Origin: Bordetella avium
GTDB lineage: Bacteria; Pseudomonadota; Gammaproteobacteria; Burkholderiales; Burkholderiaceae_B
DNA: 64,000 bases
Assembly: GCF_034424645.1 (NCBI RefSeq)
Contig: NZ_CP139969.1
Span: 1,550,001 to 1,614,000 of the forward strand
Direction of reading: 5' to 3'
Below, piece by piece: positions 55,591-62,822 of the stretch. The notes beneath the pieces are model-generated. The model searched no databases, was not told where the DNA came from, and saw only the letters and a list, made by a program, of their open reading frames with translations. Position numbers and translations under genes: made by a program. Every line of letters starts with the position of its first letter. Within the stretch, counting starts at the first letter, position 1.

Positions 55591-56889
55591 ATGAAAGTTG
55601 CAGTAATCGGGTCGGGTATCTCGGGTTTGGCAGCCGCTCATCGGCTGCGTGGTCAGGCGCATGTCACGTTGTTCGAGGCGCAAGCCTATTTTGGCGGGCA
55701 CACTCACACCGTCGATGTGAGCCTGCCCGATGCCCGGGGTCAACCTGTGACACAGGGTGTGGACACCGGCTTTCTGGTGTTAAACGAGCGTACCTATCCC
55801 GGCTTGATAGCACTGCTCGATGCCTTGCAGGTGCGCACCGTTCCTTCAGACATGTCGTTTTCTGTCCAGGTGCCGGGTGCGGGCGCCTTGGGCGCGCAGG
55901 CGTTGGAATGGAATGGCTCTAACCTAGCGACAGTGTTTGCCCAGAAGCGGAACCTGTTGCGCCCGCGTTTTTTGGGGATGCTCGCTGAGCTGCTGCGTTT
56001 TAACCGTCTGTGCACCGCGCTGGCAGAAGGGGGCCAAGAGCAGGCGCTGGCGCAGCCCTTGGGGGAGTTTCTGGATCAGCATGGCTTTGGCGCGGCGTTT
56101 CGCCACTGGTATTTTCTGCCGATGCTGGGCTGTATCTGGAGCTGCCCGACTGACCAGATGCTGCGCTTTCCTGTGGCGACGATGGTGCGCTTTTGCCACA
56201 ACCATGGCCTGATTCAAGTGCAGAACCGGCCACAGTGGCGCACGGTGGCCGGTGGCGCGCGGCAATACGTGAGCGCCCTGTTGCCGGGCTTGGATGCCCG
56301 CCTGGCCACTCCGGTCATGCGCATCGAACGTCATGCCGGCGGCGTGCTTATTCGCTCCAGCAGCGGTGCGGAGCATTTTGACGCCGTGGTGCTGGCCGTG
56401 CACAGCGATCAGGCTTTGCGTCTGCTGGCTCAGCCCAGCGTGCTTGAACAGCAGGTGTTGGGCGCCATCCGCTATCAGCCCAATCGCGCCGTGTTGCACA
56501 CAGACACCAGGGTGATGCCCCGGCGCCGCGCGGCGTGGGCAGCCTGGAACTACGAGCGTGCGGCGGACGATAGGCAAGAGTCAGCACGCGTTTGTTTGCA
56601 TTACTGGATCAACCGTTTACAGCCGCTGCCCTTTGCGCAGCCGGTGCTGGTGTCGCTCAATCCGGTGAGCCGCATCGAATCCTCGCTTGTGCTGGGCGAG
56701 TTTGATTACGAGCATCCGGTGTTCGATCTGGCGGCCTTGGCCGCGCAGAAGCAGGTGCCGCAGTTGCAAGGCGGCCAACACACCTGGTATGCCGGCGCCT
56801 GGACGGGCTATGGTTTTCATGAAGACGGTCTGCAGTCGGGCTACCGTGCGGCTGACGCCCTGCTGGCCCACTGGCAGCGGGCCGTATGA
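55591..56889 (+). CDS. FAD-dependent amine-oxidase-like protein (COG2907 type)
   Basis: A 432-residue flavoprotein. The FAD loop V-A-V-I-G-S-G-I-S-G-L-A-A-A-H is at residues 3-17, followed by E-A-Q-A-Y-F-G-G-H-T-H-T-V-D-V, the block that marks COG2907, a group related to phytoene desaturases and monoamine oxidases. The end has the usual W-T-G-Y-G-F-H-E-D-G-L-Q-S-G. It is the first gene of an eight-gene operon with a CFA-like lipid methyltransferase, so it may oxidise or desaturate an acyl chain. The ATG at 55591 is preferred to an upstream GTG. Its stop overlaps the next start as ATGA. Confidence 0.85.
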   Translation: MKVAVIGSGISGLAAAHRLRGQAHVTLFEAQAYFGGHTHTVDVSLPDARGQPVTQGVDTGFLVLNERTYPGLIALLDALQVRTVPSDMSFSVQVPGAGALGAQALEWNGSNLATVFAQKRNLLRPRFLGMLAELLRFNRLCTALAEGGQEQALAQPLGEFLDQHGFGAAFRHWYFLPMLGCIWSCPTDQMLRFPVATMVRFCHNHGLIQVQNRPQWRTVAGGARQYVSALLPGLDARLATPVMRIERHAGGVLIRSSSGAEHFDAVVLAVHSDQALRLLAQPSVLEQQVLGAIRYQPNRAVLHTDTRVMPRRRAAWAAWNYERAADDRQESARVCLHYWINRLQPLPFAQPVLVSLNPVSRIESSLVLGEFDYEHPVFDLAALAAQKQVPQLQGGQHTWYAGAWTGYGFHEDGLQSGYRAADALLAHWQRAV

Positions 56890-57705
56890 ATCACCCAACA
56901 TCCCGCGAGGCGCCACAGGCCGCTGTGCCGCACATCGGCTTCGGGCATGTGTGGCATACCCGTCTTCGGCCCCGTCGCCACCGCTTCATCGTTCCCACTT
57001 TTTTTTTTGATGCTGCCCATGCGTACCCTGCGAGAACGGCCCGAGGCCGCAGGGGTGTTGGCGCTCAATCGCGCCGGGGCGCTCTCGTTTCACGACAGGG
57101 ATCATGGCATCGGCCCGCAAGAGGGCGGGGCACTGGCCTGGCTCGAGGCTTTGCTGCAAGCCGAGGGCATTAACGATGCTCAGGGAGAAGTCTGGTTACA
57201 GTGCTATCCGCGGGTGCTGGGTTACAGCTTCAAGCCCGTGAGTTTCTGGTACTGCCACCGCAAGGATGGCAGCTTGCGCGCCATTGTGGCAGAGGTGAAC
57301 AACACCTTTGGCGAGCGTCATGCCTATCTGCTAGATCATCCGCGCTATGGTCAGACGCTGCAGGCCTGCAAGAGGTTTCATGTCTCGCCTTTTTGCGTCG
57401 TGGAGGGCGCCTATCACTTTGAGTTTCGTCGGGTGGGCGCAGAGGGCCTGGATGCCGCGAGGGTGCGCATCGACTATCACGACGCGCAAGGTCCACTGCT
57501 GCTGACCGGCATGGCGGGGCGGCTGGAGCCGCTCACTGCCGCCAGCCGTCGCCGCGCTCTGTGGCGATACCCCTTGCTCACGCTAGGCGTGATGACTCGC
57601 ATTCTCTGGCATGCTTTCCTGTTGTACTTGAAGCGGGTGCCGTTTCATTCCAAGCCCCGGGCGCCCGCCCAGCCTGTGTCTCGTTCCTCTGCAACCGACT
57701 CTTGA
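56886..57705 (+). CDS. DUF1365 protein, frame broken at a run of ten T
   Basis: Two frames together make a complete DUF1365 protein of about 272 residues. The first, from ATG 56886 (overlapping the previous stop), has the conserved G-H-V-W-H-T-R-L-R-P-R-R-H-R-F-I-V-P-T-F-F. The second has L-M-L-P-M-R-T-L-R-E-R-P, H-D-R-D-H-G, Y-P-R-V-L-G-Y-S-F-K-P-V-S-F-W-Y-C-H, and E-V-N-N-T-F-G-E-R-H-A-Y. The switch is at T10 (56999-57008): nine T would read straight through. As written, the first frame ends at 57173. DUF1365 accompanies CFA-like enzymes; its reaction is unknown. Slippage may still give full-length protein. Confidence 0.85.
56999..57008 (+). repeat. run of ten T at the DUF1365 frame switch
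   Basis: A T10 homopolymer inside a coding region. Conserved sequence on the two sides lies in different frames. Loss of one T, or polymerase slippage by -1, joins them. Confidence 0.9.
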
Positions 57706-57707
57706 TC

Positions 57708-58928
57708 ATGAACACTTCCCCCGCTTCGCTCCCCTTATCGTTGCCGGCCGGATTGCCCAGCGTGGCGCGTCACTGCCTGCGTGTATTGCAGCGTTTGCAG
57801 CAGGGCACGCTGCATCTGGAGCTGCCCGACGGCAGTACGCTGCAACTGGGTCAAGGTGGACAACCGCATGCCAGCTTGGTTCTGCGCGATTGGGGGGTGT
57901 TCGCCGCGGTGCTGCGTTCGGGTGATATTGGCCTGGCCGAAGCCTATATCGCCGGAGACTGGAGCACGCCGAACGTGGCTGACCTGCTGCGTCTCATGTT
58001 GGCCAACCGCCAGGCGCTAGAGTCTCTAGTGTACGGCAGCTGGTGGGGGCGCCTGGCCTACCGGCTCAAACATCTGCTCAACCGCAACACCCGCGCCGGC
58101 AGCCGGCGCAACATTCACGCCCACTACGATCTGGGCAATGCCTTCTACCGATTGTGGCTGGACCCGAGCATGAATTATTCCTCGGCCTGGTTTCAGGGCA
58201 ATCTGGCGGGGGATTTGACGCAGGCCCAACACGCCAAGGTGCGCCGCGCCTTACATGGCGCCGAGCTGCGGCCGGGCTGCCGCTTGCTGGAGATCGGCTG
58301 CGGCTGGGGGGCGCTGGCCGAGATGGCGGCCGGCGAGTTCCAGGCCCATGTCACGGGGGTGACCCTGTCTTCCGAACAACTGGCCTATGCCCAGCAGCGC
58401 CTGCATCAGGCTGGCCTGGCATCTCAGGCGGATCTGCGCCTGCAGGATTACCGCGACATTCAAGACCCGCCTTTTGACGCCATTTGTTCCATCGAAATGG
58501 TGGAAGCCGTGGGTCAGGCTTATTGGCCCAGCTATTTTTCCACATTGGCGCGTCTGCTCAAGCCCGGCGGACGTGCTTGCGTGCAAAGCATCGTCATCGA
58601 CGATGCCCTGTTCGAGCGCTATGTGCGGGGCACGGACTTCATTCAGCAATATGTCTTTCCCGGTGGCTGCCTGCCCAGTCCCGCGCGTTTTCGGGCCGAG
58701 GCGCAGCAAGCGGGTCTGCGCGTGGTCGAGGCTTTTTCTTTCGGTCCCGACTACGCCGAAACGCTGCGCCGCTGGCGGCAGCAGTTCATGCAGCAGGGCG
58801 CTCAGGTGCTAGCGCTCGGCTTCGATACCCAGTTTCTGCGCACCTGGGAGTTTTATCTGGCGTACTGCGAGGCCGCCTTCGATAGCGGGAACATCGATGT
58901 TGCGCAGTACATCTTGGTGAAAGACTGA
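57708..58928 (+). CDS. CFA-synthase-like lipid methyltransferase
   Basis: A 406-residue SAM-dependent methyltransferase of the cyclopropane fatty acid synthase family. It shows H-Y-D-L-G-N-A-F-Y near 139, the SAM loop L-E-I-G-C-G-W-G near 195, L-Q-D-Y-R-D near 245, E266, Q-Y-V-F-P-G-G-C-L-P-S near 314 and F-G-P-D-Y (Tyr349). Against E. coli Cfa as I remember it, the bicarbonate-site Cys139 is Ser159 and His266 is Gln293, while the Glu and Tyr stay. So simple cyclopropane formation is doubtful; a different methylation, as in furan fatty acid synthesis, is possible. The ATG at 57708 lies two bases after the DUF1365 stop. Confidence 0.9.
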   Translation: MNTSPASLPLSLPAGLPSVARHCLRVLQRLQQGTLHLELPDGSTLQLGQGGQPHASLVLRDWGVFAAVLRSGDIGLAEAYIAGDWSTPNVADLLRLMLANRQALESLVYGSWWGRLAYRLKHLLNRNTRAGSRRNIHAHYDLGNAFYRLWLDPSMNYSSAWFQGNLAGDLTQAQHAKVRRALHGAELRPGCRLLEIGCGWGALAEMAAGEFQAHVTGVTLSSEQLAYAQQRLHQAGLASQADLRLQDYRDIQDPPFDAICSIEMVEAVGQAYWPSYFSTLARLLKPGGRACVQSIVIDDALFERYVRGTDFIQQYVFPGGCLPSPARFRAEAQQAGLRVVEAFSFGPDYAETLRRWRQQFMQQGAQVLALGFDTQFLRTWEFYLAYCEAAFDSGNIDVAQYILVKD

Positions 58929-58951
58929 TTTGTTGCCTGCGCGAGGTGCCC

Positions 58952-59530
58952 ATGACTGATCGCCTCTTTTCCTCCCTGCAATGCCACCTCAGCGCTTTGG
59001 GCGTGGCTCTTTGGTTAGCCTGGGCCAGTGTAGCCCCCGCAATGGCGGCGCAGGACGCGCCTCCCGCCTTCATGCAGCAGGTGCTACCCGGCGCCGGGGT
59101 CTGGGGGCAGGGACAACTGCGTATATGGGGGCTGCGTATTTACGATGCCCGTCTGTGGGTGGGCCCGCAGTTTGATGCGGCTGACATTGCCGCCCAACCC
59201 CTGGCGTTGGAACTCACGTATCACCGCGCTTTCAAGGGCGCCGATATCGCCAGGCGTTCCATTGAGGAAATCGAACGCCAGGGCAGCCTGCCGGCTGAAC
59301 AGGTGCAGCGCTGGTCAACTGCGCTGACGGCCCTGTTTCCCGACGTACAGGCAGGTGAGCGCTTAACGGGCCTGTATCAGCCAGGGCAGGGCATGATGCT
59401 TTGGCGTGGCGATGAGTTTCTGGGCATGAGTGAGGATGCTGAGCTGGCGCGCCGTTTTTTCGATATCTGGTTGTCCCCCCGTACTTCGGAACCCGGCCTG
59501 CGCAGCGCCTTGCTGGCGCCCAAATCATGA
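58952..59530 (+). CDS. chalcone-isomerase-like exported protein
   Basis: A 192-residue protein with a signal peptide (about 1-33, ending A-M-A-A) and a chalcone-isomerase-like domain. The visible blocks are G-Q-G-Q-L-R-I-W-G-L-R-I-Y-D-A-R-L-W, L-E-L-T-Y-H-R-A-F-K-G-A-D-I-A-R-R-S-I-E-E, and D-I-W-L-S-P-R-T-S-E-P-G-L-R. Relatives are bacterial fatty-acid-binding folds without flavonoid activity, so lipid binding in the periplasm is plausible. The ATG at 58952 follows CGAGGTG. It overlaps the MFS gene by ATGA. Confidence 0.8.
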   Translation: MTDRLFSSLQCHLSALGVALWLAWASVAPAMAAQDAPPAFMQQVLPGAGVWGQGQLRIWGLRIYDARLWVGPQFDAADIAAQPLALELTYHRAFKGADIARRSIEEIERQGSLPAEQVQRWSTALTALFPDVQAGERLTGLYQPGQGMMLWRGDEFLGMSEDAELARRFFDIWLSPRTSEPGLRSALLAPKS

Positions 59531-60849
59531 TTCCCAATCCAACACGACCGTGGAATCCCTCGCTGCCGCTTTCTTGGCGCGCCGGGCTGTCCTATGGTCT
59601 GCTAGGTTTGCCGCTGGCTTTCGCCGCGCTGCCCTTGTATGTGGTGTTGCCGCATTTCTACGCCAGCGAGCTGGGTCTGCCACTGGCCACAGTGGGCGCT
59701 TTGCTGATGTTGGTGCGGCTGATCGATGCCGGCGCCGAGCCCTTGTTGGGACGTCTGAGCGACTTTTTGTTCCGCCGTACGCTGGGGGCGGTGCTTGGGG
59801 TGATCGGGATTTCCGCTGTAGTCCTCGGCGCGGGCATGGCGGGGCTGTTTTTCCCCCGTGTGCAGGGAGCGGGGGCGCTGGCGCTGTGGATGGTGGCGGG
59901 GCTTTTATTAACCTGTCTCGCGCATAGCCTGTTGCTCATCGCCCATCAGGCCTGGGGTGTGCGCCTGGGCGGCGACGCCGTTCAGCGCAGCCGCATTGTC
60001 GCCTGGCGCGAGGGGCCGAGCCTGATCGGGGTAGTCACGGCCAGTGCGTTGTCGGTAGCCTGGGGGGCCGGCCTCATGTTGGGGGTGTTCACGCTCGCGC
60101 TGCTGGTCGGATGGTTGGCGCTTTGGCAGGCGCCGCGCCCACCGTTCGCAGAGGCGCCGCCATTGTCATCCGTGGGGCCAGGACAGAAGCCGCCTCTGTG
60201 GCAGCCATTGAGCGATGCATCTTTCCGGCGCTTGCTGGCGGTGTTTTTGTGCAATGGCATCGCCAGCGCCATTCCCTCCGCCCTGATGCTGTTTTTTGCC
60301 CAGGATTGGCTATTGGCCACTTCAGCGCAGATTGCCGGGTTTTTGGTGCTGTATTTTGTCAGCGCCGCCCTGTCTTTGCCCGCTTGGTTGCGGGTGGTCC
60401 GCCGATTCGGGCTGGAACGCAGCTGGCTTGCCGGCATGTTGCTGGCCGTGGCCTGTTTTAGCTGGGCGGCCGCCTTGAGCAGCGGGCAGGTGGCGGCCTT
60501 TGCCCTGATCTGTGTGCTGTCGGGCGCGGCGCTTGGAGCTGACCTCGCCGTGCCCGGCGCCTTGCTGGCTTTGCTGATCGAGCGCCATGGCGCGCAAGGC
60601 GTGCATGATGGCAGCTACCTGGGATGGTGGAATCTGGCCACCAAGCTCAATCTGGCCTTGGCCGCAGGGGCGATGCTGCCGCTTTTGCAGTGGCTGGGCT
60701 ATGTGCCCGGCAGCCAGGACACGCAAGCCTTACACCGCCTGGTCTGGATCTACGCCTTAGTGCCTTGTGCTTTTAAGCTGATCGCCGCCGGGCTGCTGCA
60801 CCGGCTGTTGATCGTACCGTCCAACCTCTCTCGAGGGCTCACACCATGA
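59527..60849 (+). CDS. MFS transporter of the lipid operon
   Basis: A 440-residue major-facilitator protein with about twelve membrane helices. The loop after helix 2 reads R-L-I-D-A-G-A-E-P-L-L-G-R-L-S-D, the signature of the GPH/MelB-like sugar-symporter branch, and Y-L-G-W-W-N-L-A-T-K-L-N-L-A-L-A lies near residue 360. Its substrate is unknown. In this operon, placed between an exported chalcone-isomerase-like protein and a lipoprotein, it may move a lipid or precursor. It overlaps both neighbours by ATGA. Confidence 0.85.
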   Translation: MIPNPTRPWNPSLPLSWRAGLSYGLLGLPLAFAALPLYVVLPHFYASELGLPLATVGALLMLVRLIDAGAEPLLGRLSDFLFRRTLGAVLGVIGISAVVLGAGMAGLFFPRVQGAGALALWMVAGLLLTCLAHSLLLIAHQAWGVRLGGDAVQRSRIVAWREGPSLIGVVTASALSVAWGAGLMLGVFTLALLVGWLALWQAPRPPFAEAPPLSSVGPGQKPPLWQPLSDASFRRLLAVFLCNGIASAIPSALMLFFAQDWLLATSAQIAGFLVLYFVSAALSLPAWLRVVRRFGLERSWLAGMLLAVACFSWAAALSSGQVAAFALICVLSGAALGADLAVPGALLALLIERHGAQGVHDGSYLGWWNLATKLNLALAAGAMLPLLQWLGYVPGSQDTQALHRLVWIYALVPCAFKLIAAGLLHRLLIVPSNLSRGLTP

Positions 60850-61382
60850 CTACCCGCCGCTTCGCCTTGATGGCCCTGTTTGCCAGCGCTGCTGCTTTGA
60901 TGGGCTGCTCCGGTCCCCAGGTCAGCGACTATGCACAGCAGCGTCCGCTGCTGGAGCTTGATAAGTACTTCAATGGCCGCATTCATGCCTATGGCATTTT
61001 TCAAAAGCGCAGTGGTGAGGTGGCTCGCCGTTTCACGGTGGTGATGGATTGCCACTGGGAAGGGAATCAGGGCGTATTGGACGAGGCTTTCACCTATTCC
61101 GATGGCACGACCGAGCGTCGAGTCTGGCGCCTGACTAAGCATGCGGACGGGCGTTATACCGGCCGCGCCGATGATGTGGTGGGAGAGGCCCAGGGGCAGA
61201 CCGCAGGGAATGCCTTTCGCTGGAACTACACGCTGCGCCTGCCGGTGGACGGCAAGACCTACGACGTGCAGTTCGATGACTGGATGTTCCTGATCAATGA
61301 GCAGGTGATGATTAACCGCGCCACCATGAGCAAATTCGGCTTCAAGCTGGGTGAGGTGCTGCTGTCCTTTAGCAAGGAATAA
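60846..61382 (+). CDS. DUF3833 lipoprotein
   Basis: A 178-residue protein with a signal peptide and lipobox L-M-G-C (Cys21). The rest matches DUF3833: L-D-K-Y-F-N-G-R-I-x-A-Y-G-I-F-Q-K-R-S-G, R-R-F-T-V-V-M-D-C-H-W, L-D-E-A-F-T-Y-S-D-G and N-Y-T-L-R-L-P-V-D-G-K-T-Y-D-V-Q-F-D-D-W-M-F-L. The family is a regular member of these operons; its role is not known. It ends 4 bases before the SDR gene. Confidence 0.88.
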   Translation: MTTRRFALMALFASAAALMGCSGPQVSDYAQQRPLLELDKYFNGRIHAYGIFQKRSGEVARRFTVVMDCHWEGNQGVLDEAFTYSDGTTERRVWRLTKHADGRYTGRADDVVGEAQGQTAGNAFRWNYTLRLPVDGKTYDVQFDDWMFLINEQVMINRATMSKFGFKLGEVLLSFSKE

Positions 61383-61386
61383 AACC

Positions 61387-62169
61387 GTGCCGCTCAATCC
61401 CCCCATTACCGACTGGCGCGGCAAACGTGTGTGGTTGATAGGCGCGTCCAGCGGCATCGGGCGCGCCGTCGCAGCCTTACTGCACGAACGTGGCGCGCAG
61501 GTATGTGTTTCGGCGCGCCAGCAAGCCCTGCTGGACGGCTTCGTGCGCGATCACCCCGGCAGCCAGGCGCTGGCCTTCGATGTGACGGATGCCCAGGCGA
61601 GCGCCGATGCGGCGAAGCAGCTTCTGGCAGGTGGCCCGCTGGATCTGGTGTGTTACTGCGCTGGCTATTTTCGTCCGATGTCCGCGCAAGCGCTAGACCT
61701 GCCTGAGCTGCTGCGGCACCAACAGGTGAATGTCGCAGGCGCGCTGCATGTGCTGGCCGCCGTGTTGCCCGCGATGTTGCAAGCGGCAGGCGCGGGGCGC
61801 GGGGCGCACCTGAGTCTGGTCGCGAGTGTGGCCGGTTGGCGCGGTCTGCCCCAAAGTCTGGCCTACGGGCCCACCAAGGCGGCATTGATCAATCTTGCGG
61901 AAAACCTGTTTCTCGATCTGCGTCCCAAAGGCGTAGGGGTCAGCCTGGTCAATCCGGGTTTCGTCGACACCCCGCTCACCGCACAAAACACCTTTCCCAT
62001 GCCGGCCCTGCTTACTCCCCCGCAGGCGGCCGCCGCCATCGTGCGCGGTTGGGAAAAGGGAGCGTTCGAGATGCACTTTCCCAAACGCTTCACGCGTGTG
62101 CTCAGGTTGCTGCGCTGCCTGCCCTACCGCTGGTATTTCTCAATCGTGCACCGCGTGACGGGCCTGTGA
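61387..62169 (+). CDS. SDR-family oxidoreductase of the lipid operon
   Basis: A 260-residue short-chain dehydrogenase with the cofactor loop L-I-G-A-S-S-G-I-G-R-A-V-A near residue 17, the catalytic block S-V-A-G-W-R-G-L-P-Q-S-L-A-Y-G-P-T-K (Tyr and Lys near 162), and N-P-G-F-V-D-T-P-L-T near 195. It resembles the classical SDRs found in lipid clusters. Translation begins at GTG 61387, since no ATG precedes the conserved region. Two bases separate its stop from the start of the NTF2-like gene. Confidence 0.88.
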   Translation: MPLNPPITDWRGKRVWLIGASSGIGRAVAALLHERGAQVCVSARQQALLDGFVRDHPGSQALAFDVTDAQASADAAKQLLAGGPLDLVCYCAGYFRPMSAQALDLPELLRHQQVNVAGALHVLAAVLPAMLQAAGAGRGAHLSLVASVAGWRGLPQSLAYGPTKAALINLAENLFLDLRPKGVGVSLVNPGFVDTPLTAQNTFPMPALLTPPQAAAAIVRGWEKGAFEMHFPKRFTRVLRLLRCLPYRWYFSIVHRVTGL

Positions 62170-62171
62170 GC

Positions 62172-62660
62172 ATGTCTACACAACTTCCTGCCGTTAGTGG
62201 CGATGTGGCCGCCGCCGCTCAGCGGCTGATTGCGTTTTACGAGCAGCTCTCGCCGGAACGGCTAGCCAGCCTAGATGCGTATTACGCGCCTGATGCGCAT
62301 TTCAAAGATCCCTTCAACGATGTGCGGGGCCTGGCAGCTATTGCGCGAATCTTCGAGCATATGTTCGCCACATTAGATCAGCCGCGTTTTACCGTCATCC
62401 ACAACATGGTGCAGGGGGATCAGGCTTTTCTTGGTTGGGAGTTCCGTTTCCGCATGCGCCGCTGGCGGCCGCAGGTGGAACAATGCATTCAGGGCGCCAC
62501 CTTGGTGCGTTTTGACGCTCAGGGCCGCGTGGCAATGCATCGCGATTACTGGGATGCCGCTGAAGAGCTCTATGAAAAACTGCCTGTCCTGGGTAGCCTG
62601 ATGCGCTGGTTGCGCAGATCGGCCTGCGCCAGCGGCCCGGCGCGTCGCTCATCGTCTTGA
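62172..62660 (+). CDS. NTF2-like (SnoaL-type) protein
   Basis: A 162-residue protein. The core is a NTF2/SnoaL fold: Y-E-Q-L-S-P-E-R-L-A-S-L-D-x-Y-Y-A-P-D-A-H-F-K-D-P-F-N-D-V-R-G, then V-Q-G-D-Q-A-F-L-G-W-E-F-R-F-R-M, then Q-G-A-T-L-V-R-F-D-A-Q-G-R-V-x-M-H-R-D-Y-W-D-A-A-E-E-L-Y-E, the pattern of the nuclear-transport-factor-2-like proteins at the end of these operons. It may bind a small lipid or act as an isomerase. It is the last gene before a strong hairpin. Confidence 0.85.
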   Translation: MSTQLPAVSGDVAAAAQRLIAFYEQLSPERLASLDAYYAPDAHFKDPFNDVRGLAAIARIFEHMFATLDQPRFTVIHNMVQGDQAFLGWEFRFRMRRWRPQVEQCIQGATLVRFDAQGRVAMHRDYWDAAEELYEKLPVLGSLMRWLRRSACASGPARRSSS

Positions 62661-62778
62661 GCTGCCGCCTCGGCCGCGATGCTGGCGGGTATCTTCCGCG
62701 CGCCACGCTTGGGTAAACCCGCCGTGAAGACGGCGTGCGATATTCCCGTATCCGCCCCATGATCCAGCGCATCCTATG

Positions 62779-62806
62779 ACAAACGGCGCCTTGCGGCGCC
62801 GTTTGT
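62779..62806. terminator. bidirectional hairpin between lipid operon and amtB
   Basis: A perfect 12-bp stem ACAAACGGCGCC / GGCGCCGTTTGT with a TTGC loop between two converging transcripts. It lacks a long T-run but is very stable. Confidence 0.65.
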
Positions 62807-62822
62807 GTCGACGGGAAAGCGA

